64,000 nt of DNA, from assembly GCF_026213295.1 (NCBI RefSeq), contig NC_079422.1:26756206-26820205 (forward strand). The letters run 5' to 3'. This document shows positions 1 through 12,400 of this stretch, piece after piece (the stretch's first letter is position 1; each line of letters begins with the position of its first letter). The notes beneath the pieces were generated by a model. The model worked only from the letters and a program-made list of their open reading frames with translations, searched no databases and was not told the DNA's origin. This DNA is from Gadus chalcogrammus (Eukaryota > Chordata > Actinopteri > Gadiformes > Gadidae). A program made the translations under genes and the position numbers.

Positions 1-84
1 TTCCGGCCCGCCGATCACAGGCCTGACCGGGGCTTCAGACGCTGCCCGCGCCTCAGGGTTCGACCCCCTCCTGTGTTTGTGCAG

Positions 85-3000
85 AGAGCTGCTGGGCGAT
101 GAAGGCCTCTGGCCCCTCCTCCTCGCCACCAGCTGCCTTCCGGCCCTGCTGCAGCTCCTCTTCCTGCCCTTCTGCCCCGAGAGCCCCCGCTTCCTGCTGA
201 TGGACCGCGGCGACGAGGAGGCGTGTGAGGAAGGTACCGTCTCCTGATGGGGCAGGCGGCTGCATGTGATGAGACTGTTACAGGTCCATGTCCAGGGCCG
301 GTGCTGGCCGTTTCGGTGCCCTGCGCTAGCGGGGGGGGGGGGGGAGCCTCTTTTTAATATATTCGGTAAAAACATCTAATTTGCCGAAATTGAGTGATAG
401 GTTATACAATTAAGAAAAAACAACGGTTGGCCTCTTCATAACTCATTTATATATTTTTGTAATTATATAATGAATTGATTATTTTATTTTTTATTACATT
501 TACATTTACATTTAGGGCATGTAGCAGACGCTTTTATCCAAAGTGACTTACAATAAGTACATTTGTCATCAGAAGTTAAACAATATATCGCTGTCAGTAC
601 AGTAAAGATGTTCATAGAGCCAAGTGCAAGTTCTAACAATCGCCCATTCCCCGTGTACAGCAATGCTAGCAGCTACTGCAGATGTTACACAATTAAGTAC
701 TTTGAATAAGTGCAATGTAGATTAAGTGCGTACAATAAGTGCCAGGACGTACAACATACAATGGTGGCCGGAAGGGGCTGGGTAGCTATGCAGAGTCGAG
801 GTGAACTCTGAACAGGTGAGTTTTGAATCTTTTGCGGAAGCGGTCGAGAGCGACTCTGCGATCCTGACATCGGCAGGATCGCAGAGTCGTAGAGAGAAAT
901 TAAGGTTTTTATAAACCTTAATTTTTGGTGCCCCCCCCCAGGTACTTGGTGCCCTACCCACTCTGCGTACTCTGCGTATAGGCAGCGGCGGGCCTGCATG
1001 CAATCGCATTCTTGTAACAGTGTCATGTCATGTCATGGTCCACACAACCTTTTAGAAATCCCTCTTAAGATATTGTTATTGATTAGCTGAGCACCCTCCC
1101 AGTGCAGAACCGGCTGGTTGGTTCTGCAGGATGCACCCAGGAGAGAGTTCATGTGAGGCGTCTGTGTCTCTCCCTGTAGCCCTGAAGCGGTTCAACGGTT
1201 TGGACCACTTTGAGAAGGAGAGGGAAGATATGGAGAGTGAGCGGATCCTGGCGTTAGGCGTCCAGACGCTGAAACCCTGGGAGCTCTTTAAAGACCGCAG
1301 CCTGCGCTGGCAGCTCCTCACCGTCTTCGTCATCAACTCGGCTCAGCAGCTCAACGGCATAAACGCTGTACGTCCAAATGACCTGCCCTCCACCTAGAGA
1401 TGTGTTTTAGGAACCATTGATGCTTCTCAGCGAGTGCAGACCAACTGGAGGCAGCTGAGTTAGTGTAGTGGTCCTGAGGGTTTAGATAGCAGGAAGGTGG
1501 AGGTGATGGAGAACTTAGATAGTTAGACAGTAGGGAGGAGGGTTAGACAGTAGGGAGGAGGACGGTTAGACAGTAGGGAGGAGGGTTAGACAGTAGGGAG
1601 GAGGACGGTTAGACAGTAGGGAGGAGGAGGGTTAGACAGTAGGGAGGAGGAGGGTTAGACAGTAGGGAGGTGGAGGGTTAGACAGTAGGGAGGAGGAGGG
1701 TTAGACAGTAGGGAGGAGGACGGTTAGACAGTAGGGAGGAGGGTTAGACAGTAGGGAGGAGGACGGTTAGACAGTAGGGAGGTGGAGGGTTAGACAGTAG
1801 GGAGGTGGAGGGTTAGACAGTAGGGAGGTGGAGGGTTAGACAGTAGGGAGGAGGAGGGTTAGATAGTAGGGAGGAGGAGGGTTAGACAGTAGGGAGGAGG
1901 AGGGTTAGACAGTAGGAAGGAGGAGGGTAAGACAGTAGGGAGGAGGAGGGTTAGACAGTAGGGAGGAGGAAGGTTAGACAGTAGGGAGGAGGAGGGTTAG
2001 ACAGTAGGGAGGTGGAGGGTTAGACAGTAGGGAGGAGGAGGGTTAGACAGTAGGGAGGTTGAGGTTAGACAGTAGGGAGGTGGAGGGTTAGACAGTAGGG
2101 AGGTGGAGGGTTAGACAGTAGGGAGGTGGAGGGTTAGACAGTAGGGAGGTGGAGGGTTCGACAGTAGGGAGGTGGAGGGTTAGACAGTAGGGAGGAGGAG
2201 GGTTAGACAGTAGGGAGGAGGAGGGTTAGACAGTAGGGAGGAGGAGGGTTAGACAGTAGGGAGGAGGAGGGTTAGACAGTAGGGAGGAGGAGGGTTAGAC
2301 AGTAGGGAGGTGGAGGGTTAGACAGTAGGGAGGTGGACGGTTAGACAGTAGGGAGGTGGAGGGTTAGACAGTAGGGAGGAGGGTTAGACAGTAGGGAGGT
2401 TGAGGTTAGACAGTAGGGAGGAGGAGGGTTAGACAGTAGGGAGGTGGAGGGTTAGACAGTAGGGAGGTTGAGGGTTAGACAGTAGGGAGGTGGAGGGTTA
2501 GACAGTAGGGAGGTGGAGGGTTAGACAGTAGGGAGATGGAGGGTTAGACAGTAGGGAGGAGGAGGGTTAGACAGTAGGGAGGTGGAGGGTTAGACAGTAG
2601 GGAGGAGGAGGGTTAGACAGTAGGGAGGTGGAGGGTTAGACAGTAGGGAGGAGGAGGGTTAGACAGTAGGGAGGTGGAGGGTTAGACAGTAGGGAGGAGG
2701 AGGGTTACACAGTAGGGAGGTGGAGGGTTAGACAGTAGGGAGGAGGAGGGTTAGACAGTAGGGAGGAGGAGGGTTAGACAGTAGGGAGGAGGAGGGTTAG
2801 ACAGTAGGGAGGTGGAGGGTTAGACAGTAGGGAGGTGGAGGGTTAGACAGTAGGGAGGAGGAGGGTTAGACAGTAGGGAGGTGGAGGGTTAGACAGTAGG
2901 GAGGAGGAGGGTTAGACAGTAGGGAGGTGGAGGGTTAGACAGTAGGGAGGTGGAGGGTTAGACAGTAGGGAGATGGAGGGTTAGACAGTAGGGAGGAGGA

Positions 3001-5584
3001 GGGTTAGACAGTAGGGAGGTGGAGGGTTAGACAGTAGGGAGGAGAGGGTTAGACAGTAGGGAGGTTGAGGTTAGATAGTGCAGTGGGGAGGTTATTATCA
3101 TACTGAACAACTTTTGTTCCTTCCAGATTTATTTCTATGCAGATTCTGTATTCAGGCAGTGTGGTATCGCTGCCGATAAGATTCCATATGCGACTGTTGG
3201 CACCGGCGCCTGTGAATGCATCACTGCGCTGACCTGTGTGAGTACGCGCTGTACCTTTATACGGGGGGGGGGGGGGGGGGGGGGGCTGTGGCGGTCTCAT
3301 GACGCGTGTCTTCCAGGGGCTGCTCATCGACCGCCTGGGCAGGAGGGTGTTGATCCTGGGAGGGTACTTCCTGATGTCCGTCTGCTGCGTTGGGTTCACC
3401 TTGTCCCTGACCTACCAGGTAACGGCCACTAGGGGAACACTTCATGAACCACGAGGGAAAGGGTGTCAGCAGCGAAATGAAGGCAGAATAACTATAGCTA
3501 TGATTGATTTCTTATTTATAATAACAACTATGTCACTGATTTATTTATACTTTATAAAGAACAACATTTTATTTTTTACATTTTATCTATTTCTGTCAGC
3601 CCATTTATTTTTGTCGTCGCTCCATCAGGACGCCAGCCCCGCCCTGCCCTATGTGAGCATGGCCTGCATCTTCGCCTTCATCCTGAGTTTCGGTTTGGGA
3701 CCAGGTAACGCCTGCCTCACTCAAGGCTTGGTTCCACGTTGACGCAACGCAATGACGACGCAGTCGCATCGACAAAAGGCCGATTTATGCTCAGTTACGT
3801 AAGCGTAAGCGCAAGCGCAAGAGGCCCTTGCGCGCCCCTTGCGCGACTTCTCACGTCTTGCGTGCGTCGGGCGATTTTTCTAGACTTGCGTCATTTTTTA
3901 CGTAAGCTTTTACGCGAGCCGCGCAGCCTGCAAGGCTGTGATTGGTCTGCTGGTCTGGTTACTACTTCCTGTCTGGAGTATCACATTTCCTGTTTTCATA
4001 CAACCATTTTTAAAAGCCAGAAGGCAAGGATGACCCGGCAGGCTCATATACAAAAGCATTAACGTGAAGTGAAGTTAACTTTGCTGCCAACACATTATGT
4101 CGTTTTAAAATGTAGAGAGATATGCACATTTATACAACCCCAATGATCAACAACTTCATCACCCCTGTTCCCCCTGTCTGTTGCCATCATTCACTGTGTA
4201 TGGGGAGAACACGATCTGGCACATAAACAAACCAACGACTCCCACAGACAAAGACGTCATTCTCGAGGTCGTCTTCAATGAAAAACTTTACTCCACATAT
4301 TACTCCACCTACTGTTCTGGCGGTAAATTGCTTGGCAACACGCGCAACCTAAAAGGGAGCATGAATTGCTTTGAGTAAATTTTGCGCAACAACGTAACAC
4401 CAACGCTGAAGCATGCAGCCGCCTAAAAAGTCTTGAACCTGTTTTGGTTCTGCGTCAGGTTTACGTCGGGTTTAAGTTAGCGGACCAATAACAGCCCTTG
4501 CTGCTGCGTCGCCTCGACGCAAGGTTACATTTTTTGGGAGGCACAAGGAGGGTCTGCAAGGACGTAAGGGGTCCCTAACCCCTTTGCGTTGCGTCAACGT
4601 GGAACCATAAATAAGCCCTTCTCTGGAGATAGCTGCAGGGTAAGAGGGGCCGTGACTCCCTGCTGTCTCATGCTTCTGAACCACGGCCAGCTTGTCTCTG
4701 TGTGAAGGTGGTGTAACTAACATCCTGTCTCTGGTGAAGGTGGTGTAACTAACACGTGTCTCTAGTGAAGGTGGTGTAACTAACATCCTGTCTCTGGTGA
4801 AGGTGGTGTAATTAACACCTTGTCCCTGGTGAAGGTGGTGTAACTAACATCCTGTCTCTGGTGAAGGTGGTGTAATTAACACCTTGTCCCTGGTGAAGGT
4901 GGTGTAACCAACATCCTGAACACGGAGCTCTTCACCCAGACCACGCGCCCGGCCGCGTACATCATCAGTGGGGTGGTGAGCTGGCTGAGCTTCTTCATCG
5001 TGGGGATGGTCTTCCCCTTCATCGTGGTGAGCGGTCACAGCAGGACGTTTACCTTCAGGGCATTAAGCAGACGCTTTTAGTTCACCTTCGTCAAAGGGCC
5101 TTATTTCATTGGACTTACTGTTGATTCAACCCTCTGCATGTGAAGAACAGATTCCCCCTCGGGCCAAATAAAGAGCCATTCTATTCTATTGTATGAAGGG
5201 GAATCAGAGAGGCTTTCTGTCTCAGACTCAGGGGGACAGAGTCAGGGTGTCCGACTCAGGGTGCAGACTCAGGGTGCAGACTCAGGGTTTCAGAGTTAGG
5301 GTGCAGACTCAGGGTGCAGACTCAGGGTGCAGACTCAGGGTTTCAGCCTCAGGGTGACGTGTGGTTTCCCCCAGAACGGGCTGCAGCAGTACTCCTTCCT
5401 GGTGTTCCTGGTGGTGTGCATCGGGGCGGGGGCATACATCCTCTTTGTCGTCCCGGAGACCAAGGGTAAGACCTTCCTGGAGATCCACCAGGAGTTCCAG
5501 ATGGGAGAGGAGAAGGAGAAACCATCGCCTGGACTGCTCTGTGAACACACAGGAGGGGAAACCATCGCCTCGACTGCTCTATGA
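85..5584 (+). CDS. slc2a11: Facilitative sugar transporter, class II GLUT (SLC2A11 type), C-terminal part
   Basis: Multi-exon gene cut by the left window edge. Exons read: 85-233, 1180-1367, 3127-3237, 3317-3418, 3629-3704, 4899-5026, 5375-5584 (TGA). About 320 C-terminal residues are present, roughly 60% of a ~500-residue, 12-helix MFS hexose transporter of the plasma membrane. Family signatures in order: PESPRFLL at the end of TM6, the intracellular loop with [13 protein letters not shown], the TM7 motif [14 protein letters not shown] between TM8 and TM9, GPG in TM10 and PETKGKTF after TM12. The PWELF-DRSLR, KI-YA-GTG and FAFILSFG stretches match SLC2A11 (GLUT11) better than SLC2A9 or SLC2A5 as I recall them. 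Fish carry several slc2a11 paralogues and I cannot say which this is. The last ~25 codons run into a tandem repeat that continues into the 3'UTR. Phases agree across all junctions. Confidence 0.88.
490..890 (+). repeat. Teleost interspersed repeat (AGCAGACGCTTTTATCC type)
   Basis: This intronic stretch carries the phrase GTAGCAGACGCTTTTATCC followed by TACAATAAGTACATTTGTC and a spacer ending in GGACGTACAACATACAAT. The same series recurs at 21930-22200, and inverted at 24830-24960 and 25505-25720, so it is a dispersed family. I recognise it as common in teleosts but cannot name the family. Confidence 0.7.
1520..3080. repeat. Minisatellite, ~23-bp unit, about 65 copies
   Basis: Intron of the sugar transporter. 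The unit is close to GGTTAGACAGTAGGGAGG plus AGGAG or TGGAG; units differ mainly by the A/T in that tail and by occasional deletions. It accounts for most of the 1.76-kb intron between exons 1180-1367 and 3127-3237 and ends about 45 bp before the acceptor of the latter. Confidence 0.97.
3261..3286. repeat. Poly(G) run
   Basis: About 24 consecutive G residues lie in the 79-bp intron between transporter exons 3127-3237 and 3317-3418. Length is likely to be unreliable in any assembly. Confidence 0.9.
3723..4620. mobile_element. Non-autonomous DNA transposon (PIF/Harbinger-like MITE), interrupted
   Basis: The termini are inverted: left GGTTCCACGTTGACGCAACG, right its complement CGTTGCGTCAACGTGGAACC, then ATAAATAAGCCCTT. 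The right half shares long stretches (AGCGGACCAAT, GCTGCTGCGTCGCCTCGACG) with the uninterrupted 253-bp copy at 35491-35743, which has a TAA target duplication. This copy is split by a second element at 3777-4424. It sits in the transporter intron before exon 4899-5026. No transposase is encoded. Confidence 0.75.
3777..4424. mobile_element. Second DNA transposon nested inside the first
   Basis: Starts AGGCCGATTTATGCTC and ends GCATGCAGCCGCCT, flanked on both sides by AAA (3-bp duplication). The inverse complement of nearly the whole unit occurs at 45655-46261, which proves it is a discrete mobile unit. It contains a ~65-codon open frame that also appears in the other copy, but no recognisable transposase motif, so I regard it as non-coding. 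Confidence 0.78.
4692..4914. repeat. 32-bp minisatellite carrying copies of the exon-6 splice acceptor
   Basis: About six units of the form GTGAAGGTGGTGTAACTAAC + ATCCTGTCTCTG precede the true exon start at 4899. Each unit repeats the acceptor AG and the first ~18 bases of the exon. The real exon is the last member and diverges after ATCCTGAACACG. Confidence 0.9.
5140..5196 (+). repeat. LINE/SINE 3' tail fragment
   Basis: Contains CAGATTCCCCCTCGGGCCAA ATAAAG followed by TTCTATTCTATTG, the style of 3' end shared by several fish non-LTR retroposons (AATAAAG plus short tandem tail). Fragment only. Confidence 0.45.
5240..5348. repeat. ~15-bp tandem repeat GTGCAGACTCAGG
   Basis: Seven or more imperfect units of GTGCAGACTCAGG with GTTTCAGA variants lie just before the acceptor of the last transporter exon (5375). 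Confidence 0.85.
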
Positions 5585-5910
5585 ACTCACAGGAGGGGAA
5601 ACCATCGCCTCGACCGCTCTATGAACACACAGGAGGGGAAACCATCGTGTCGACCCATCTGTGAACTCACAGGAGGAGAAACCATCGCCTCGACTGCTCT
5701 ATGAACTCACAGGAGGGGAAACCATCGTGTCAACTTATATGGACCACCGTGTTGACCCCTCTATGAACCATCGCGTCGACCCCTCTATGACCACAGGAGG
5801 TGAAACCATCGTGTCGACCAGTCTATGAACCATCGTGTCGACCCCTCTATGACCACAGGAGGTGAAACCATCGTGTCGACCCGTCTATGAACCATTGTGT
5901 CGACCCCTCT
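5505..5910. repeat. ~38-bp repeat spanning stop codon and 3'UTR
   Basis: The unit is roughly GAGGGGAAACCATCGCCTCG + ACTGCTCTATGAACTCACAG. The first units are the last coding codons of the transporter and the stop TGA lies inside the array; later units degenerate (CCATCGTGTCGACCCCTCTATGA). Confidence 0.88.
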
Positions 5911-6064
5911 ATGAACACACAGCTCTGCCCTTGAACAAGTCAACTCAGGTCATCACGACAGCTGAAGATAACAAGAGGATTCTTACTGAATACTGTTCTA
6001 CTGGTCAAAGACTGTTTTGGGAAGTCTGTAATGAAATGCACCATCTTGAAATGCTTTAATTTTT

Positions 6065-6070
6065 AATAAA
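6065..6070 (+). terminator. Poly(A) signal of the sugar transporter
   Basis: AATAAA in an AT-rich context 480 bp after the stop codon, before the next gene. It is the first canonical hexamer downstream. Confidence 0.65.
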
Positions 6071-6360
6071 GTTGATAATATTTACATTTCATGCTTCATC
6101 ATTCTTCATAGTTCATTGTTATTCACAAAAGCCAGTAATATAACTTATGTGACATATGATGATATATACTATATTTTATCATAATAAAGGACAATATCAT
6201 TTGGAGAATTTTTAATGGTCAGTGATAAAACCATTTTAAATATCTTAATTTATTCATGTGTTCGTCACATCGTTGTTGTCAGTGAAACATGAATACATAA
6301 ATCCATTTAAAATGAACTGCTTTCCCTGACCGCTTTCACGTGTCAAAACGTATGAACTGC

Positions 6361-6374
6361 GTACGCATGCGTAC
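6361..6374. promoter_or_regulatory. NRF1-like palindrome upstream of RBM19
   Basis: GTACGCATGCGTAC is a perfect 14-bp palindrome with the CGCATGCG core of an NRF1 site, 120 bp before the RBM19 start codon. NRF1 sites are common in promoters of housekeeping ribosome-biogenesis genes; binding here is inference. Confidence 0.45.
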
Positions 6375-6494
6375 TTACGGCACAGTAAGCCCCTCCCACA
6401 TCAATGGCGACCTCGGGTTAATACCATGCTTGTTTGTTGACATCTTCTGTAATACCAAAGTTCGGTGGATAATAATACTTTTATTTAAGCAAGG

Positions 6495-9400
6495 ATGTCG
6501 CGACTCATCGTTAAGAACCTTCCTAACGGGGTAAGTCCTTCACCCGGCGGCTACATCGTCTGGTTCGGCTTCGGTCCACTCTGAACCGGAGCGACGAGCA
6601 GCCTGTCCTCTCTGTACCCATGTTGAGGTGCTCTGTTGTCATTATAGATGAAGGAGGAGAGGTTCCGGGAACTGTTTGCTGCCATCGGAACGCTAACGGA
6701 CTGCACGTTAAAGTTTACGAAGGATGGCAAGTTTCGTAAGTTCGGTTTTGTTGGATATAAAACGGAAGAAGATGCTGTCAAAGCGCAGCAACATTTCAAC
6801 AGGAGCTTCTTGGACACATCGAGAGTTACAGTAAGAGATGATGAGGGTCAACCTCCATCCGTATACAAGCCTTTTATGTTTCCATGCCTGTAGCTATTCG
6901 TGTAAACATCTTGAGTTCTTCACTTGTTCTGTTCAGGTGGAGATGTGTAAGGCGTTTGGCGACCCCTCAAAAACCAAAGCCTGGAGCAAGCACAGCCAGA
7001 CCGCAGCCCCGCCGGCACCCGCTGCCGTGAGAGACACAGACAGCCTGAAGGTAAACCCTGACCCTAGCCCTGACCCTAACCCTGACATAGTGCAGCAGCT
7101 CGAACTTCACCTTAAAACAAATGAATCACAACTGACCGACCAATCCGTTTAACCGCAATGAACAAGTGTCACTTCAGCACGTGAAGGTGGTGGCCTAACA
7201 TAAGAGGACACAATGATCACGGTCTCCGAGTGTTGAAATGTAAATTGTCTTCTGTCATTTCGTCCACAGAAAAAGAAGCCGTCCATCAAGAAACTCGATG
7301 AAGTAAGTGGTTCCTTTTGGCTTAATAAAATACGATTTATTTAGAGATCCCTCTTCCACAGACTGATTATGTGATCATTTGCTTGTAAAGCAGAGTGTTT
7401 GTCTCTGCTGTTGTTTACCGGGCGTGTTATTACTGCAATAAAGGACAACGAATCAAAACGATCGTCCACACACCAATCTGAATCCTGCAGTATTATATTG
7501 ATAGATATTAATGTATTCAATAGACCTAGCGGTTCTAGGCAGCACACGGTGACCTTTGACCTCTGACCCCCAGTTGGAGGAGGAGCCAGCCTTCAGGGAG
7601 TTCGTCTTGGTTCACACAAAACGAAACCAAGTGCCCACCTGGGCCAACGACTCGACCCCCCTGGAGAGCAGCCGGCCCCCCGCCAAGGCCGAGCCCCGGG
7701 TCGCCAGGAAACCCGCCGCCGACGATGACTACCTTAACTTCGACTCGGACCAGTCAGAGGACGAAGAGCAGGAGGAGGAAGAGGAGGAGCAGGGAACTGG
7801 CGCAGAGCCAGGTGGGCTCTCCGTTCCCCTGTTGGGGTTGATTTGTTGCTAAGATGATGATGATAAAAACAACCTTTATGTACATCACCTTGCACAGATA
7901 CTTCAAATCATTATGCGAACGATATATCAAAACAGCGTTAAAAAAAGTAGCAGACGGTAATATTACTAGAAGGTGTTTATGTAAAGACTTACCATTTTGA
8001 TCAATGAGAGTTTAAGATCAGTAGAAAGAATAACATAAAGTGAAAGTAAAATCAGATAAAACGGATGATAATATAATGGCTGTTCCTGGGTTCAGCTGAG
8101 ACCAAGGAGGCTCTGAAGAGCGGCCTGTCAGACATGGAGTACCTGAGGTCCAAGGTGGCCCCGACGGAGGAGACCATGGAGGAGGAGGAGGAGGAGGAGG
8201 AGGAAGAGGAGGGTGGGGAGGAGGAGGAGGAGGAGGAGGAGGAGGAGGAGGAGGAAGAGCGGACCCCTGGGGCTCAGGTGGACAGCGCTTATGAGAGTGG
8301 AGACAAAGACGGCCTCCCCCAGCCCGCTGCGACCCCCGGGGGGGAGAAGAAGCGAGGCAAAAAAGCCAAGCAGGAGGTGAACACTCACACTTACCACACA
8401 CGCGTTATTCCGTCTTTGCCCCGCCCGACCCCTGACCCTGGCCCCCTGTTGTGCAGACGGAGCCCGCCACGGACTTCACGGTGAAGCTGAGAGGAGCTCC
8501 GTTCACCGTCAAAGAGGTGAGCACAGAGGACCGCTCTGATCATCATGCTCTTTTTCTTTTGTGGTCATTTTCGAATTCAAGGTGAAGAGCCTTGAATTGT
8601 TTGTTCTCTACAACCCGGATGCGACGGTCTTCATTAATGATGACCTCTGTTTCCTCTGTTGTCATGACAGCAACAAATCCGAGAGTTCATGACCCCTCTG
8701 AAGCCGGCCGCCATCCGCATCGGACGCAACGAGAGCGGCAGCCGAACCGGTGTGTGGACCGCTCCTCCTTCCTCTCCTACCTCCCCTTCCTCTTCCTCTC
8801 GGCTGTGAACTGGTGCTGGTGTTTATGGGTAATGCGTCCTTATGTTAACCGTGTCTCTCTATCTCTGCTCCCAGGGTACATTTATGTTGATCTGCAGTCG
8901 GATGCAGAGGTGGACAAGGCCCTCCAGAAGACCAACGACTACATGGGTGGGTTCTATAAGCACCAGTTGTTTAACACGCGTTGGTAAAGGTGCGTAATAA
9001 CGTGTGTGTCCGTATGACTCACTGAGGAACTGTCACCCCAGGCGGACGCTACATCGAAGTGTTTCGCGTGGACGGCTCCAAGGACAGCGCCTGGAAGAAG
9101 AAGAGGGAGAAAGAGGCCGAGCCGAACTTCGCCAGGGCGCTGAAGGAGGACGAGGAGGAGGAAGACGTGGCCGAGTCGGGCCGCATCTTCATCAGGAACC
9201 TGCCCTACACCTGCAGCGAGGAGGACATCAAGAACCTCTTCACCCGGCACGGTGAGCTGACACGTGGATTCAAATACAATGAAATGTCTATGCAGTATAG
9301 GCGTCGGCGAGTACGCAAGTCTATGCGCTGATGCGATACCGTCATATGACGGTACTATACATGCAACAAACATCACAAAGACGCGTGGTGTTATGCTGCG

Positions 9401-12400
9401 TTCGTTAGGTCGGAGGTGGGAAGTTGGAATGGGAACCGCGTGATCTCCGACTAGCATGTGTTCGAGCTACCAAGTCGGAAACACATGGATGCTCACGCTT
9501 AACTACAAGAATACAAATGTATTATTATTATAAATGTATATGATCTAGTTCTGAAAAAAATTAATTGTTGACAGTAAGTGAGCCGACTCTACATTGCGGT
9601 CATCGTAAGAGAACCCTTCAATAAGAACAAGGTCTTCAGTAGCTATGCTAGATGCTGGGATCGGGGTACACTCGGTATTGGCCGATACTTAATATCAGGA
9701 ATCAGAATTGGTATCGGGAAGGAAAAATTGGATCGGAACATATCTACAAATGACCCAAAGAAAGGTGTTGCTCCCCAGAAGGCTAACAAGGTGCTCCCCT
9801 GCAGGGCCGCTCTCCGAGGTGCTGTTCCCCATCGACAACCTCACCAAGCAGTCCAAGGGGTTCGCCTTCGTCACCTACATGATCCCCGAGAACGCCGTGT
9901 CGGCCATGGCCCAGCTGGACGGCCACGTGTTCCAGGTGAGGGCACGCTCAGGAGGTAGAGCGGGTTGGCCGGTAACCGGAAGGTCGCTGGTTCGATCCCC
10001 GGCTCCTCCTAGCTGAGGGTGGAGGTATCCCTGAGCGAGACGCCTCACCCTGACTGCTCCTGACGAGCTGGCTGTCGCCCTGCGTGGCTGACTCCGCCGT
10101 CGGTGTGTGGATGTTGTAATATTGTAAAGCCCTGAGTGGCCACTGGTTGGGAACACGCTGTAGGAATGCCGTCCATTGACCTTTCACCTCCTGCAGGGGC
10201 GCATGCTGCACCTGCTGCCCTCCACCCTAAAGAAGGAGAAGGAGGACCCGGCAGAGGCGGTCGGAGGCTCCTCCTTCAAACGGCAGCGAGACGCCAAGAG
10301 CAAAGCGGCCAGCAACAGGTACGCATCTCATTAGGGTGGAACTGACCTGTGAAACTTGATACGCAGAACTGTGAACCTTGACCTGTGAACCTTGATACGC
10401 ATCTCATTAGGGTTGAACTGACCTGTGAACCTAGATACGCATCTCATTAGGGTGGAACTGACCTGTGAACCTCGATACGCAGACCTGTGAACCTTGATAC
10501 GCATCTCATTAGGGTGGAACTGACCTGTGAACCTTGACCTGTGAACCTTGATACGCAGACCTGTGAACCTTGACCTGCGAACCTTGATACGCATCTCATT
10601 AGGGTGGTTATGACCTGTGAACCTTGATACGCATCTCATTAGGGTGGTTATGACCTGTGAACCTTGATACGCATCTCATTAGGATGGTATTGACATGGAG
10701 CCTATGTTAATGACCTGTGACCTTTGTTTTCAACTCTACTGTATACCTCTCCTTCAGCTCCCACAACTGGAACAGCCTGTTCGTGGGGACCAATGCCGTG
10801 GCAGACGCCATCGCCGAGAAGTACAACACCACCAAGAGCCAAGTGCTGGACCACGTGAGTAGCCTCCTCTCTGAGCGGCCTGGACCCCAGCAGGTCCAGC
10901 TCTCGGAGCTCCAGGTGTGACTACAGATGGACGGGTGGTTAGGTCGTATGCTGCCCTCCTCCCCAGGCGACAGCTACCGTGATCCAGAGCCCTCCCACGT
11001 CCCTCCCCCCTGGTCGCCCTCACGGCGCCTCATCGAACACTGAGAGATGCTTCAATACTTTAATCACCCAAAGTTTACCACTAGCGAAGACTCCACAAAC
11101 CATGTGTGTGTTTCTATGATTGAGTTTATTCTAGTATCTGACGGCACCAAGGAGCTCTGTTCTGTGGCTCTGGGGGGCCCCGTGTCCGTGTGTCATCGTG
11201 TGTCCCTCTGTCCGTGTGTCCCTCTGTCCATGTGTCCCTCTGTCCGTGTGTCCTTCTGTCCTCTGTTCTCTGTCCGTGTGTCCCTCTGTCCGTGTGTCCC
11301 TCTGTCCGTGTGTCCTTCTGTCCTCTGTCCGTGTGTCCTTCTGTCCTCTGTCCGTGTGTCCCTCTGTCCTGTGTCCGTGTGTCCTTCTGTCCTCTGTCCC
11401 TGTGCCCGTGTGTGACCCTGTCCTCTGTCCCTGTGTCCGCCTGTGACCCTGTCCTCTGTCCTCCGTCCCTCCAGGAGTCCCGGGGCAGTGTGGCGGTCCG
11501 TATGGCCCTGGGGGAGACGCAGATCGTCCAGGAGACACGACAGTTCCTCCTGGACAACCGGGTGTCCCTGGACTCCTTCAGTCAGGTGGGTCCTCCCTGC
11601 TCCCCAAACCCCCTCCTCCTGCTCCCCAAACCCCCTCCTCCTCCTCCTCCTCCTCCTCCTCCCCAAACCTCCTCCCCAAACCTCCTCCCCCTCCCCAAAC
11701 CTCCTCCTCCTCCTCCTCCTCCTCCTCCTCCTGCTCCCCAAACCCCCTCCTCCTCCTCCTCCTCCTGCTCCCCAAACCCCCTCCTCCTCCTCCCCAAACC
11801 TCCTCCTCCTGCTCCCCAAACCCCCTCCTCCTCCTCCCCAAACCTCCTCCTCCTCCTCCTCCTCCTGCTCCCCAAACCCCTTCCTCCTCATCCCCAAACC
11901 TCCTCCTCCTCCTCCTCCTCCTCCTCCTCCTCCTCCTCCTCTTCCTCCCCAAACCCCCTCCTCCTCCCCACACCCCCTCCTCCTCCTCCTCCCCAAACCT
12001 CCTCCTCCTCCTCCTCCTCCTCCTCCCCAAACCACCCCTCAGGTGGGGTGGTTTGGGGAGCTCTCCTCTCCTCCTCTCTGGGGTGTCTCCTCTAACCTAG
12101 TGGTGTCTCCTGACCTGCTGGTGTCTCCTCTGACCTGATGGTGTCTCCTCTAACCTGACGGTATCTCCTCTAACCTGATGGTGTCTCCTCTGACCTGATG
12201 GTGTCTCCTCTGACCTGATGGTGTCTCCTCTGACCTGCTGGTGTCTCCTCTGACCTGCTGGTGTCTCCTCTGACCTGCTGGTGTCTCATCTGACCTGCTG
12301 GTGTCTCCTCTGACCTTCTGATCTCCCCCCCTCTGACCTGCCGGTGTCTCCTCTGACCTGCTGGTGTCTCCCCTGACCTGCTGGTGTCTCCCCTGACCTG

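Noticed and set aside
7050..7090. Telomere-like CCCTAACCCTGAC
   Set aside because: Only a few degenerate units inside an RBM19 intron; no (CCCTAA)n run.
9944..10020. tRNA gene
   Set aside because: A and B boxes are present but the cloverleaf stems do not pair and the body is a SINE shared with two other loci.
10321..10700. CRISPR-like spaced direct repeats
   Set aside because: Vertebrate intron; spacers are themselves repeats, no cas genes, unit seeded from the RBM19 donor.
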